Positions 1-7,866 of a DNA stretch of 64,000 nt are shown in pieces (the stretch's first letter is position 1; every line of letters begins with the position of its first letter). A program made the translations under genes and the position numbers. The notes beneath the pieces are model-generated. The model worked only from the letters and a program-made list of their open reading frames with translations. It was not told the origin of the DNA and ran no database searches. Source of the stretch: Nitratireductor thuwali. GTDB taxonomy: Bacteria; Pseudomonadota; Alphaproteobacteria; Rhizobiales; Rhizobiaceae. The stretch is from NCBI RefSeq assembly GCF_036621415.1, contig NZ_CP030941.1:2912001-2976000 (forward strand). The letters are read 5' to 3'.

Positions 1-84
1 CTGCAGGATGAAATCGTTTGCACCGCAAATGAAGCCAGGTGGCAAGAAGCCGGGCGACGGCACGTAGCCGCCGCCTTCTGAAAA

Positions 85-492
85 TCACTCAGCTGCGATG
101 GCGCCGGAGGCCATTCTTGCCGCCGGTTCCTTGGAATAGACGATGACCGCGAACATGAGCACGCCGGCAGCGCTAACGAGTGAACTCAACGCGACGAGCG
201 GCTCAATTGCAGCATAGCCGAGAAGTAGAAGGTATAGTGACGGCACCATCACTGCGACACCTGCCGTATAAACCCAGTACTGAAGGTTCGCGAGCCTGGT
301 TTGGGCCTTGGCAGGGTTGAGGGCATAGTAGCCGCCGAAGATTGCCATCGTCGCCCAGCCCAAAAGGTTTGCATGGGCGTGGGCGCCGATGACGTTGTGG
401 GTGCCGGAGATGGCCATCTGCAAGCCCATGGCAATTCCGATGATGAGAAACACGACTGCAGTTCTGAAGAAGAGTGTAGCCAGGTGTGGCAT
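85..492 (-). CDS. CcoN-like four-helix membrane protein (cytochrome oxidase subunit I-related)
   Basis: The 135-residue protein has four hydrophobic segments and a His-containing stretch GAHAHANLLGW (about residues 36-46) that resembles the haem-binding region of cytochrome oxidase subunit I. Short proteins of this type are usually annotated as cytochrome-c oxidase in rhizobia, but they are far shorter than a catalytic subunit I of about 500 residues, so redox activity is not established. It may bind haem or act in nitric-oxide or respiratory stress; this is inference. Nothing downstream inside the window helps, because the window ends 84 bases later. Confidence 0.7.
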   Translation of the reverse strand: MPHLATLFFRTAVVFLIIGIAMGLQMAISGTHNVIGAHAHANLLGWATMAIFGGYYALNPAKAQTRLANLQYWVYTAGVAVMVPSLYLLLLGYAAIEPLVALSSLVSAAGVLMFAVIVYSKEPAARMASGAIAAE

Positions 493-628
493 TGTAGTTC
501 CCCAGGAAAAGAACTCGCCCTCCCGGCGAGCGCACCATTATACACCCGAAGAACTCCTCCAGTAAGCGGTAACTCGACAGCGAGGCAAAGCACCTTCCGC
601 AGGGCCCAACGCGTGCGTGCCGAGGCAG

Positions 629-895
629 CTAGCCCCGTTCACAGCCTATTCCATCATTGTCGCGATCAAGGCCGTATTCATCCTGTCCTATGACGCTGAC
701 CGGTCCCTCGACATATTCTGGTCCGTTGCCGCTACCACCGGCGCAATCGACGTCACTGGCAATCGGCACGCATGGGTCGTAACTCGGATGGCATTCCTGC
801 GTGAGCGAAGGCGCCAAGGTCGTCGGGATAATTGCGAGTGCCACAATTGCTCCGAGCGAAATGCGTCGGAGGATCGACTGGGTCATGAGGGCCAA
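629..895 (-). CDS. Secreted excalibur-domain protein
   Basis: The 88-residue product starts with an N-terminal signal-like segment (MTQSILRRISLGAIVALAII, about residues 4-23) followed by a short cysteine-containing mature region. It ends with DRDNDGIGCE, the hallmark of the excalibur calcium-binding motif (DxDxDGxxCE). Such proteins are exported and probably bind calcium through the Asp-rich loop. Two in-frame ATGs (residues 1 and 4) are both possible starts. It sits among other small accessory genes and its function is otherwise unknown. Confidence 0.75.
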   Translation of the reverse strand: MALMTQSILRRISLGAIVALAIIPTTLAPSLTQECHPSYDPCVPIASDVDCAGGSGNGPEYVEGPVSVIGQDEYGLDRDNDGIGCERG

Positions 896-904
896 TGGCG
901 AATT

Positions 905-1096
905 TTAGCGCCTTTTCTTGTAGTGCTCTGCTGCCTCGTTGGCCTTCTCCCGATTTGGGCCGTGGCGCTCAATGATATCTTTGGCCTTTTCAAGCGAGAG
1001 GTCATGCTTCTTTCGGAAATAGCTGACTTCATACGGCTGTTCGAGAGCGACCCTTGCGCGATCTCGTGGTCCCCTCTTACTTTTGTCGTCTGCCAT
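905..1096 (-). CDS. DUF3606 family small protein
   Basis: A 63-residue highly charged protein beginning MADDKSKRGPRDRARV. The pattern of a basic N-terminus, then YFRKKHDLSLEKAKDII and HGPNREKANEAA, matches the DUF3606 family of small alphaproteobacterial proteins. I chose the ATG at 1096 rather than the upstream one at 1132 because GGAGAG lies just before it and the 12 extra residues are unlike the family. Function unknown. Confidence 0.75.
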   Translation of the reverse strand: MADDKSKRGPRDRARVALEQPYEVSYFRKKHDLSLEKAKDIIERHGPNREKANEAAEHYKKRR

Positions 1097-1179
1097 TAAA
1101 CTCTCCTCCAAGAACGGCTTGAAGAGTATCAACCGTGACGCTCACCGACAAGCAGCGCCGCCCCATCGGCAGCGCTCGG

Positions 1180-1419
1180 CTATGGCAGATCGTAGGAAGT
1201 CACCAGCGGTGGAAGACCATATCGCGCCCGGATCTTTGCCCGCTCCAGCGATTGCCGCCTGACCGAAACGGGATGGTCTTTAACCACCTGTAGAAACGTC
1301 CTCGAAATTTGAAACTCGCCGCACTCGGGGCAACTGATTTCTAGAAAGTCGCCAGTGGTGGCATCGGCCTGCTTTGCCGCTCCGTCGCAGATCGGGCAGT
1401 TCGTCTGTGTTTTGTTCAT
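1180..1419 (-). CDS. Zinc-ribbon hypothetical protein
   Basis: A 79-residue protein with two CxxC knuckles, CPIC (about residues 8-11) and CPEC (about 30-33), which should bind one zinc ion. The rest is a short basic helix ending in GLPPLVTSYDLP. The start at 1419 (MNKTQTNCPIC) is preferred because an upstream in-frame start would overlap the opposite-strand HNH gene. Small zinc-ribbon proteins of this kind are common on rhizobial accessory regions; no function is known. Confidence 0.6.
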   Translation of the reverse strand: MNKTQTNCPICDGAAKQADATTGDFLEISCPECGEFQISRTFLQVVKDHPVSVRRQSLERAKIRARYGLPPLVTSYDLP

Positions 1420-1456
1420 TCCATCCCTATCGTGTTGCGCGTGAGCAGTATCAGCC

Positions 1457-2050
1457 ATGTCCTTGACCGACAACCTGCGCCGCACGCATGACGCCCGGCC
1501 GCATCGCCACCTCTACCGCGACATGCGCTGGCGCGGACAGCACGGCATAAGGCTACAGGCCCTCATTCGGGACCGCTTCACCTGCCAGCGCTGCGGCTGC
1601 ATGCTGGTGACGGGCAAGCCGAACCACCCCCGCGCCGCCACGGTCAACCACAAGATCCCGCACAAGGGCGACGAACGGCTATTCTTCAACCTGGCCAACA
1701 CCGAGAGCGTCTGCAAGACCTGCCACGACGGTCGCATCCAGCGTGAGGAAGAACGCGGGCATCTGGTTGGCAGTGATGAAACGGGCAGGCCGGTGGATCC
1801 GGAGCATCCGTGGAGCAGGGACTGCAACCAAAACCAACCGCGCCTGCGCGAAAGCACCGGATCAGGCACTTCCTGCTGTTTCATGACCCGCGGCCGCTGC
1901 CGTAGCACGACGGTTCCAGCGGCGACTGGATGCGAGGCTAAAAGACGAAAAAGTAGAGCAGGATTATCACCACGAGGGGAACACCCAACAGCCATAGGAT
2001 TAAGCCGCGCAACATTGTCGATCTCCTTGTTCGACGCGGCAGTGTCTTGA
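1457..2050 (+). CDS. HNH endonuclease, C-terminus doubtful
   Basis: Residues about 40-100 carry an HNH/McrA-like nuclease core: a CxxC pair (CQRCG), the NHKIPHKGD segment with the catalytic His, and a second pair CKTCHD. Proteins like this are phage and mobile-element homing or packaging nucleases. The recognisable domain ends near residue 120 (PVDPEHPWS). The last 75 or so residues are of low quality and lie antisense to a well-supported small membrane peptide gene (1938-2015), so a frameshift near position 1810 probably extends the frame artificially. The true protein may be about 120-150 residues. Confidence 0.65.
   Translation: MSLTDNLRRTHDARPHRHLYRDMRWRGQHGIRLQALIRDRFTCQRCGCMLVTGKPNHPRAATVNHKIPHKGDERLFFNLANTESVCKTCHDGRIQREEERGHLVGSDETGRPVDPEHPWSRDCNQNQPRLRESTGSGTSCCFMTRGRCRSTTVPAATGCEAKRRKSRAGLSPRGEHPTAIGLSRATLSISLFDAAVS
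1938..2015 (-). CDS. 25-residue single-helix membrane peptide
   Basis: This small ORF encodes 25 residues that are almost wholly hydrophobic: a start MLRGLILWLLGVP followed by LVVIILLYFFVF and a TAG stop. It reads as one membrane-spanning helix with an N-terminal Arg. A strong Shine-Dalgarno sequence, AAGGAG, sits 6-7 bases upstream of the ATG, which is the main reason to call it real. Similar tiny hydrophobic peptides occur widely in alphaproteobacteria, but I know no function. Confidence 0.6.
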   Translation of the reverse strand: MLRGLILWLLGVPLVVIILLYFFVF

Positions 2051-2186
2051 TCTCGCCGCACAGAGGCAACACCACCACAGCGCGTTCAGTTCCGAGTTCT
2101 TCTTTCCTGACCTGATCTAAGCCAACCGAAAAGACCTACAAGTTCTGAGAACAAACTGATCGGCTCAGGGGCAGCTGGACCGGCCG

Positions 2187-2404
2187 TCATGGGCTGATGC
2201 TGTCGAAGGGACCTTCACTTTGCGCCCGCTGGTGCAAGTGATTTCTCGGGGGCACGATGAGGAATTGATCTACGCCCATCACCGTGGACGGATCAAGAAC
2301 TGCTTCAGACGCTGCAAATGTAACAAAGGTGCGCGGTCCATCCTCCTCCGTAACAATCAACCATGCTCCTGTCTCATCTTCAACGAGGACAACTTGGTTG
2401 CCAT
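2187..2404 (-). pseudogene. Frameshifted small ORF with intact RBS
   Basis: An ATG at 2404 has a good ribosome site (AAAGGAGAAG, 5-6 bases upstream), but its own frame closes after 15 codons. The next frame, entered two bases after the ATG, stays open for about 70 codons and reads like a real acidic protein (VVLVEDETGAWLIVTEEDG, then PRTFVTFAASEAVLDPSTV), stopping at 2187. That frame has no start codon of its own nearby. One missing base just after the start would explain this, so it is either a recent pseudogene or a sequencing error. Family not recognised. Confidence 0.45.
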
Positions 2405-2493
2405 GGCGTCTTCTCCTTTTGAATGGAAGGAAGATGGCGGCGTTCGCGGGCAGCGTCTATGGCTAGATATGACACTTGACCGGCAACAAAAAG

Positions 2494-2525
2494 GGCCGAC
2501 CCAGGGGATGGTGTCTGGGCCGGCC
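2494..2525 (-). terminator. Rho-independent terminator-like hairpin
   Basis: Arms GGCCGACCCAG and CTGGGCCGGCC form a strong stem with one mismatch. On the minus strand the stem is followed by TTTTTG, as in an intrinsic terminator. It lies upstream of the frameshifted ORF at 2187-2404 and would stop leftward transcription coming from beyond 2525. Confidence 0.5.
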
Positions 2526-2633
2526 GATGGGCTGCGAGGAGGGACATGGAGATTTCCAACCAGGCCCATCGCGCGCCAAACCAGCGTGGACGAGCATGGT
2601 TCCGAAGCGACCGTCGCGGGAACGATGTCAAAC

Positions 2634-2660
2634 GGCCGACCCGGGAGGAGTGGGCCGGCC
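2634..2660. repeat. Second copy of the GGCCGACCC hairpin
   Basis: This copy repeats the arm sequences GGCCGACCC and GGGCCGGCC of the hairpin 110 bases to the left, with a different loop and without a T-tract. It may be a small dispersed palindrome rather than a terminator. Confidence 0.4.
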
Positions 2661-2925
2661 GCGACGGGCTTGGGCTAGGGGGCGGAAGGGCTGAATCGCC
2701 CGTCCTCGCATAAACCCGCACGTTTGAAGATGGTTCCAGGCCCGATCTGACGGGCACGCAACTTCCAAGGATGCCTCCGAGAAATTCATCCTTTCTTATG
2801 GCTGATGCCGCAAGATGCAGCTCTATGGACAGTCGATACGATCGGCAGCCTCGTCCTTGGGCAAAGAGGAACGATTGCATTGATCGATACTGAAATAAGT
2901 CCTTCTTCGAGTGAGGAGAATCTCC

Positions 2926-3219
2926 TTGAAGCAACTGTTGATCTCAATGGCTCTAGCGTGCACTGCCTTTCCGGCGCTGGCATGCGGCCTCTACACCAGC
3001 GATGCTAAGGCTCCCGGCGAGCGTGTTTTAATGGATTATGTCGACGAATTGGTCTTGCGTGACGGCAACAATCAAGCGCACTACGCAACGAGCAACGTGG
3101 GGACTGGCCCAGGGATACGCGTTGCCATCCCACTTGAGGGCGGCGACGCCTTGGAAATTTCGGCCGAGGGCGATATTTTTTGGTTCGGTCCAGAGCGCTT
3201 CAATAAGTTTTGCCGCTGA
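2926..3219 (+). CDS. Secreted hypothetical protein
   Basis: With a TTG start at 2926 the product is 97 residues and begins with a clear signal peptide (MKQLLISMALACTAF, cleavage after PALA). GAGGAG lies 7 bases before this TTG, which is why I prefer it to the in-frame GTG at 2911. The Cys just after the cleavage site could instead mark a lipoprotein, though the lipobox is weak. The mature part contains VPLEGGDALEIS-type beta-rich segments (actual IPLEGGDALEIS) and ends WFGPERFNKFCR. Family not recognised. Confidence 0.6.
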   Translation: MKQLLISMALACTAFPALACGLYTSDAKAPGERVLMDYVDELVLRDGNNQAHYATSNVGTGPGIRVAIPLEGGDALEISAEGDIFWFGPERFNKFCR

Positions 3220-3525
3220 GCAAAGATGGTAAAAGTGCCACCCTCAGTGGCAAAAATGGCCACGCAGAGAGACTACACCATGTATCCGGTATAAAATGTA
3301 ACCTATGTGCCCAGAATGGACCCTGAAAAGAATGGTGCCAGAGGCGGAATCGAGCTTATAGCTTATCAAGTTGATTTGATTGATAAATCTTCAGTGCGAT
3401 CAATGATCGATACCCGCAAAATTACCCAATCCAAAATCGTACCGGCGGCTCGATTCCGTTTCCACAGGAAACTGCGTTGCATGATACACCCTGTGCTATC
3501 GTCTAGCCACCTCTCGCATCCGGCC
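3220..3525. other. Intergenic region containing the probable left end of the mobile element
   Basis: No gene is supported here. The region contains the degenerate tRNA-Phe 3'-end copy at 3331-3354 and is locally AT-rich between about 3290 and 3430, consistent with a junction between older DNA on the left and the element on the right. Confidence 0.5.
3331..3354. repeat. Degenerate attachment-site copy (att) of tRNA-Phe 3' end
   Basis: AATGGTGCCAGAGGCGGA continuing to TCGAG aligns with the 25 bases at 23675-23699 inside the tRNA-Phe gene, with one missing base and two substitutions. It lies at the opposite end of the block that carries integrase, relaxase and restriction genes, which is where the distal att site of a tRNA-integrated element belongs. 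The mismatches suggest an old integration or an imperfect attP. Confidence 0.55.
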
Positions 3526-3741
3526 TTATCGGACTTCATCGCCTTCTCGCCTCGGCCTCCATGATGCGGGATCTTCGATCCAGTGATTGATGTCGGATTC
3601 CCGCCACCCGGCCCCGTGGATGCTGATTTTGATCTGGGCGGGGAACGTGCCCTCTGCGATCTTGCGATAGATGGTGGAGCGGGACAGGCCGGTGCGGACG
3701 AGGACGGTTCTAAGGCGGATGATACGGTCTGGTTGGTCCAT
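3526..3741 (-). CDS. AlpA family DNA-binding regulator / excisionase
   Basis: The 71-residue protein has the AlpA/MerR-like winged helix-turn-helix signature: an RLRTVLVRTGLSRSTIYRKI segment (about residues 10-29) then GTFPAQIKIS and a C-terminal W-containing helix (SDINHWIE). AlpA proteins activate integrase expression or assist excision in P4-like and ICE-type elements. AGGAGG lies about 9 bases upstream of the ATG. Its place at the end opposite the integrase fits a role in control of excision or transfer. Confidence 0.85.
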   Translation of the reverse strand: MDQPDRIIRLRTVLVRTGLSRSTIYRKIAEGTFPAQIKISIHGAGWRESDINHWIEDPASWRPRREGDEVR

Positions 3742-3860
3742 AGCCGTGGTGCCTCCTGCTGGTCGCTTCTGATCCAGACAGAAACAGCGATTTGTTGTTA
3801 CGCAATAGGTATTTGACTGGCGTCGAACAGTGGCGTGGAAACGGCGGTAAATAGGAAAGA

Positions 3861-6860
3861 TTACAGCCCAAGTCCGCGCCCTCTGCCGAGGTGGATGCCG
3901 TGGGTAAAGGCGAGTTCTCGGCCAAGGCTGCGACCTGATTCGAACGAGATGCCTAGTTCTCGCTTGCGATTGGCGAGCAGTGATTCCAGTTGCGGATCGC
4001 GCTCCAGACTCTTGGCCATGCTGCCCATCTCCATCCGCGTGGATTGGTAACCGGACATGTCGCCTGCCTGATACTGGCGCTGGCTGGTCCGGTCGAGCTT
4101 CTGCCAGCGTTCCACGAAGCGGTCGGCGCGGCGCTGTGGATCGGTGCGCAGCTCGGTTTCAAGCTGGAGGGCGCGGATGGCGCGGTTGACCTTGCCTGAT
4201 CCAGCCTCGCGGGCAAGGTCTCCGTCTTTGGCGTAAGCGGCTTCGGCATCCTGCCACCCGTGAGGCCGCACATCCTCGAAGTCCTTGCGGGCATCGTTCA
4301 ATTCCTTCACCTGTTCTGGGCTCGCCCTGCCGCCCATCTCCTGCGCCTCGGAGATCGCGTCCACAGCGCCGGCGTGACGGATGAGCGCCCGCGTGCGGGC
4401 TTTGCGCAGCGCCGCTTCCGGGTCTTCCTCCTCCATTCGTTCCGGCCGCATGGAGTCGCGCTGCGCGGCCGCTACATCCGCACTTCCCCTCTCCGGCCGC
4501 TGCGCATCGGCAGGACTAGGCACACTGTCTCCGGGGGAGTGCAATCCGTCGAGCAACCTGTCTATCCTGTCGCGGACCTGCTCGGGCACGACCTTTCGCA
4601 TGATCTCGGCGACGCGGGCGCGGAAGGTGATGCCGCGACGCTCGGCATAGTCCTGCGCCGGGTCAAGCTGCTCATAGTCGGTCGCCATGTCCTTCGCTCG
4701 GTCGCGCGACAGGGTGCGGGCAAGCCGATCCTGATCGGCAAAATCGTCACGGCCGTAATGCAGGTCCATGCCGTCGCGGTGGCGTGACAAGGCGACATAG
4801 CTGCCATGGGCATCCAGGCCTGGTGTCGCCAACACATGGGTGCGGTCTACCGTCATGCCCTGCGCCTTGTGGATGGTCGCCGCATAACCATGGTCGATGC
4901 GATCGTAGTCTTTCAGATCGAAGGAGACGTTGCGTCCGTCGTCGGTGCGCACCGACATGGATTGCACACTGACCTGTTCGATGGTGCCGAGCGTGCCGTT
5001 CTTCACTCCAAGCCCACGTTCGTTCTGCAGGAACATGACGCGATCCCCGCTGGCAAAGCGGCGCTCGCCGCGCTCGACCGTGAGGCGAATGTCATCACCG
5101 AGATCGCCCGCGTGCCGCATTTTCTCCCGCGCAGCTTCGTTGAGTTCGCGGACCTCGGCATTGGTATGGGTGAGGATGATGCGGCTGCGATCCGGTTCTG
5201 CCTGCCGGTCGCGGTCCCAGCGGTCGATCAGCACGTCACGTGCCTGTTCCCGGGTCTGGGCTTCATGCACCATATCATGGCTGTCATAGGCATGGATGGC
5301 ATCTTGCGTTCGTCCTGTCGCCAGATAGCGCGTCGCGGCGCGCTGCCAGTCCTCGCGGTGGCGGCGCACGGTGCCGATCTCGACACCACCATGACGCTCA
5401 TGGATCGAGCGGAACGCCGCACCCGCTTCAATCGATTGCAACTGCTGCGGATCGCCGACCAGAACGACTTTTGCGCCGACATCGGCGGCATGGGACAGCA
5501 CGCGCTCCATCTGGCGCGTGCCCACCATGCCGGCTTCGTCGATCACAAGAACATCGCGTGACGCAAGCAAGTCGCGGCCGTTCTCCCACCCATGTTCCAT
5601 GCTGGCGATGGTACGCGAGGAAATGCCTGACCCGCTTTCCAGATTCTCGGCCGCGATGCCGGACAGGGCAACGCCACGAACCTCGTAGCCCGCCGCTTCC
5701 CACGCCTCGCGCGCCACGCCCAGCATGGCGCTCTTTCCCGTCCCGGCATAGCCGACGACAATGCCAAGGTCGCGTCCGTCCGTCACATGCGCCAGCGCAT
5801 CGGCCTGCTCGCCGGACAGAACAAGACCGCGTTGTTCGGCACGGGCAAGTGCCGCCTCTGTGTCTCGTTCGTTCACCTCATGCCGCTCACGTTCCGCCAT
5901 CATCTCGGCGGCGCGGTGAAGGCGCTGTTCGGCGTCGATCATCTCGCGCGTGGTAAAGCGGTCCTGGCCGCGCGAATCCTTGCCGAGTTCGACCAGATCC
6001 GGCGCGTTGCGCATGGCACCCATCACCTCGTTGAACTGCTCGATGCCGTCGCTGTGGCGGTGCGCGAACATTGCCATGTCGCGCTGCGTGAAGGTCGATT
6101 GCTGATGCGTGATCGCGTCCAGTGCGACGGAAGGATCGGCGATGATGTGTTCGCCATTGTTGCGGGCGATCTCGCGGTGCATCTCCGCCCGGTCGGCGGC
6201 TTCAATGCCTTCGCCATCGATCCGTTGTGCTGGCGCACCGATCTGACTTTGCGGCTCCAGACCGATGCCCTGCGCCTCAAGGCTGCGATGGTCAATGCGG
6301 GCGTCGATGTCGAGTTCGGCCAGCCGCTCGTTGACGTGCTCGGCCCAGCGTTCGCGCCACCGCTCCACCATCTCGGTTCGGTTCCACTCCCGCACCTTCG
6401 GGCCGAAACCGTTCTCGTCCACTTCACGCATGGTGAGCATGACATGCGCATGGGGTTTGGGCATCCAATCCTCGCCGATGTCCCAATGCACATTCAGGTC
6501 GGCGATCATGCCCTGATCCACGAATTCGGCCTGCACGAAGTCACGGGCAAGCTCGATGCCTTGGCGCTTTGTCATCTCGCGCGGAATGGCGAACTCTACC
6601 TCGCGGGCAAGCTGCGCGTCCTTGCGCACCTCGAACGCTTCGACATCGTTCCACAGCCGTTCGCGGTCCGACCAATGCTCGGGTGCGTTCTCCGGCAGCA
6701 GCACCTCGGAATGGACGACGCCCCGCTTCTTCGAAAAATCCTGCACGCGGTCAATCCGCTCATCACGCAGCCGCGAGGCCGAGCGATAGGCGGCGGACGC
6801 CACCGAGCTGGAGCCTGCCTTGCGGCCAATGACCTTGACGTGAAGATGATAGATCGCCAT
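3861..6860 (-). CDS. traA: Ti-type conjugative relaxase/helicase TraA
   Basis: The 999-residue protein has an N-terminal MobA/MobL relaxase domain (about 1-210) with a tyrosine at about 25 (ASAAYRSASR) and the metal-binding PHAHVML at about 136-142. A RecD/TrwC-type helicase follows: Walker A GYAGTGKS at about 370-377, DEAG at 441-444, and a late HKAQGMTVDR motif. It nicks oriT and unwinds the strand for transfer. I start it at MAIYHLHVKV (6860), the conserved family start, rather than at 6980, because the upstream extension would read through the candidate oriT. At about 1000 residues it is slightly shorter than plasmid TraA proteins (about 1100) but all motifs are intact. Confidence 0.93.
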   Translation of the reverse strand: MAIYHLHVKVIGRKAGSSSVASAAYRSASRLRDERIDRVQDFSKKRGVVHSEVLLPENAPEHWSDRERLWNDVEAFEVRKDAQLAREVEFAIPREMTKRQGIELARDFVQAEFVDQGMIADLNVHWDIGEDWMPKPHAHVMLTMREVDENGFGPKVREWNRTEMVERWRERWAEHVNERLAELDIDARIDHRSLEAQGIGLEPQSQIGAPAQRIDGEGIEAADRAEMHREIARNNGEHIIADPSVALDAITHQQSTFTQRDMAMFAHRHSDGIEQFNEVMGAMRNAPDLVELGKDSRGQDRFTTREMIDAEQRLHRAAEMMAERERHEVNERDTEAALARAEQRGLVLSGEQADALAHVTDGRDLGIVVGYAGTGKSAMLGVAREAWEAAGYEVRGVALSGIAAENLESGSGISSRTIASMEHGWENGRDLLASRDVLVIDEAGMVGTRQMERVLSHAADVGAKVVLVGDPQQLQSIEAGAAFRSIHERHGGVEIGTVRRHREDWQRAATRYLATGRTQDAIHAYDSHDMVHEAQTREQARDVLIDRWDRDRQAEPDRSRIILTHTNAEVRELNEAAREKMRHAGDLGDDIRLTVERGERRFASGDRVMFLQNERGLGVKNGTLGTIEQVSVQSMSVRTDDGRNVSFDLKDYDRIDHGYAATIHKAQGMTVDRTHVLATPGLDAHGSYVALSRHRDGMDLHYGRDDFADQDRLARTLSRDRAKDMATDYEQLDPAQDYAERRGITFRARVAEIMRKVVPEQVRDRIDRLLDGLHSPGDSVPSPADAQRPERGSADVAAAQRDSMRPERMEEEDPEAALRKARTRALIRHAGAVDAISEAQEMGGRASPEQVKELNDARKDFEDVRPHGWQDAEAAYAKDGDLAREAGSGKVNRAIRALQLETELRTDPQRRADRFVERWQKLDRTSQRQYQAGDMSGYQSTRMEMGSMAKSLERDPQLESLLANRKRELGISFESGRSLGRELAFTHGIHLGRGRGLGL

Positions 6861-6890
6861 CGCGATCCAAGAATTGGCACGGCCAAGCCC

Positions 6891-6917
6891 ACGTCGGAAC
6901 GACGTATAAGCGCGCCC
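6891..6917. other. oriT: Candidate oriT: inverted repeat plus nic-like site
   Basis: In the gap between divergent traA and traC lies ACGTCG-GAA-CGACGT (6891-6905) followed directly by ATAAGCGCGCCCT. The latter resembles the nic region of Ti plasmids and of the RSF1010 family (core TAA..GCGCCCT). An inverted repeat beside nic, between traA and traC, is the layout known from Agrobacterium and rhizobial plasmids. Nicking itself is not shown. Confidence 0.6.
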
Positions 6918-7029
6918 TCCCTCGAAAAAATCTCGGGATGGACCGGGGCGTCCCGCACCGTCCCTGCAACATAGAAGCATTCCGCAAGGCGCTCAACTAT
7001 CATCGCTGCATCAACAGCTTATGGAGGTG

Positions 7030-7359
7030 ATGGTGCGCAAGCCACGGGACTATGATGTGGAACTGAAAGCGCTTGAGGACAAGGCCAAAGAACTCAAGAC
7101 CCGCAAGGTGCAGCAGCTCGGCGAACTGGTGATCGCAACAGGTGCCGATAACCTCAGCGCCGAGGAACTGGCCGGTGCGCTGGTCGCGCTGGCGGAGACA
7201 AAAGACCCTGCCAAACGGGAGGCGTGGACGAAGCGCGGCGCGGCGTTCTTTCGCAGCAAATCGCGGCGATCTGCTTCGGCATCTGAGCGCGACACTGGCG
7301 GCGCTCCGGCGCAACCGGGCGGCGCGGAACCGGCATCAGGCGGCACAGGCGCGGCATGA
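7030..7359 (+). CDS. traC: Conjugal transfer protein TraC
   Basis: A 109-residue basic protein whose first 35 residues are helical and charged (MVRKPRDYDVELKALEDKAK, then ELKTRKVQQLGELV), as in TraC of Ti-type transfer systems, which assists relaxosome assembly at oriT. The C-terminal third is low-complexity (Ala, Gly, Pro, Ser). GGAGG overlaps the start area, so translation may begin at the ATG at 7030 or the next codon, a GTG. It is followed one base later by traD. Confidence 0.75.
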   Translation: MVRKPRDYDVELKALEDKAKELKTRKVQQLGELVIATGADNLSAEELAGALVALAETKDPAKREAWTKRGAAFFRSKSRRSASASERDTGGAPAQPGGAEPASGGTGAA

Positions 7360-7360
7360 C

Positions 7361-7627
7361 ATGCGCAACTGGCAAATCGAGCGCCGCAAGCGCACGCGGC
7401 ATCTGATTGAACTGGGCGGCCTCGTCGTCAAGTCGGGGATCGTCGAACTGACGGGCGATAATCGCTCCACCATACTCGGGGCGCTGCTCTGGATGGCCGA
7501 CAAGCTCAACAGCGAGCAAGGCGAATATGCACGCGCGCTCTGGGCCGAAAAGGGAAAGCAGGCGTTCTTGGCGGAACACAAAGGCGAGACACCAACCGTG
7601 TCACCAGGCCAGCACGGTCGGTCTTAG
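7361..7627 (+). CDS. traD: Conjugal transfer protein TraD
   Basis: An 88-residue protein beginning MRNWQIERRKRTRHLIELGG, with the typical TraD core LVVKSGIVELTGDNRSTILG followed by GALLWMA. Ti-type TraD is a small accessory protein of DNA processing. The ATG lies one base after the traC stop, so the two are probably translationally coupled. The expected next gene, the TraG coupling protein, is absent and a restriction-modification operon follows instead. Confidence 0.8.
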   Translation: MRNWQIERRKRTRHLIELGGLVVKSGIVELTGDNRSTILGALLWMADKLNSEQGEYARALWAEKGKQAFLAEHKGETPTVSPGQHGRS

Positions 7628-7749
7628 CCGCTGGCGGGCGGCGCGGAGACCTCAAATATCGCAGCGCTGCCCGCCAGCGCGCAGCTTGCCGCTGGGGGAT
7701 CATTCCATATCCGACCTCCCGCATGTCCTTGCCGCGCCGGCCACCGTCC

Positions 7750-7780
7750 TTGACATTTCCAGTCTGTTAAGCAGTAACGA
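7750..7780 (+). promoter_or_regulatory. Possible promoter of the restriction-modification operon
   Basis: A perfect TTGACA (7750-7755) is followed at a long spacing of about 19 bases by TAACGA, about 90 bases before hsdM. Two TGTTAA copies lie around it and could be operator half-sites. The spacing is not ideal, so this is tentative. Confidence 0.3.
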
Positions 7781-7866
7781 GTATTGTTAAAGTATCTACA
7801 CGTCGGCTCGGGCCGAGACGATCATCGTCCCGATGCTCGCTTGCGCGCGAATCGGCCAATGGGCGG

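Larger units (their letters stand above)
2405..2925. other. Intergenic stretch with two related GC-rich hairpins
   Basis: No convincing gene is seen on either strand in these 520 bases. The notable content is two hairpins that share the same arm sequences (2494-2525 and 2634-2660), described separately. The open frames here have proline/arginine-rich translations typical of non-coding GC-rich DNA. Confidence 0.5.

Noticed and set aside
5787..6974. Long plus-strand open frame opposite traA
   Set aside because: It is antisense to the relaxase domain with its intact motifs, and its translation has no recognisable domain; it is a GC-rich shadow frame.
6861..6980. Longer TraA start at 6980
   Set aside because: The extra 40 residues are unlike any relaxase and would cover the candidate oriT; MAIYHLHVKV is the family start.
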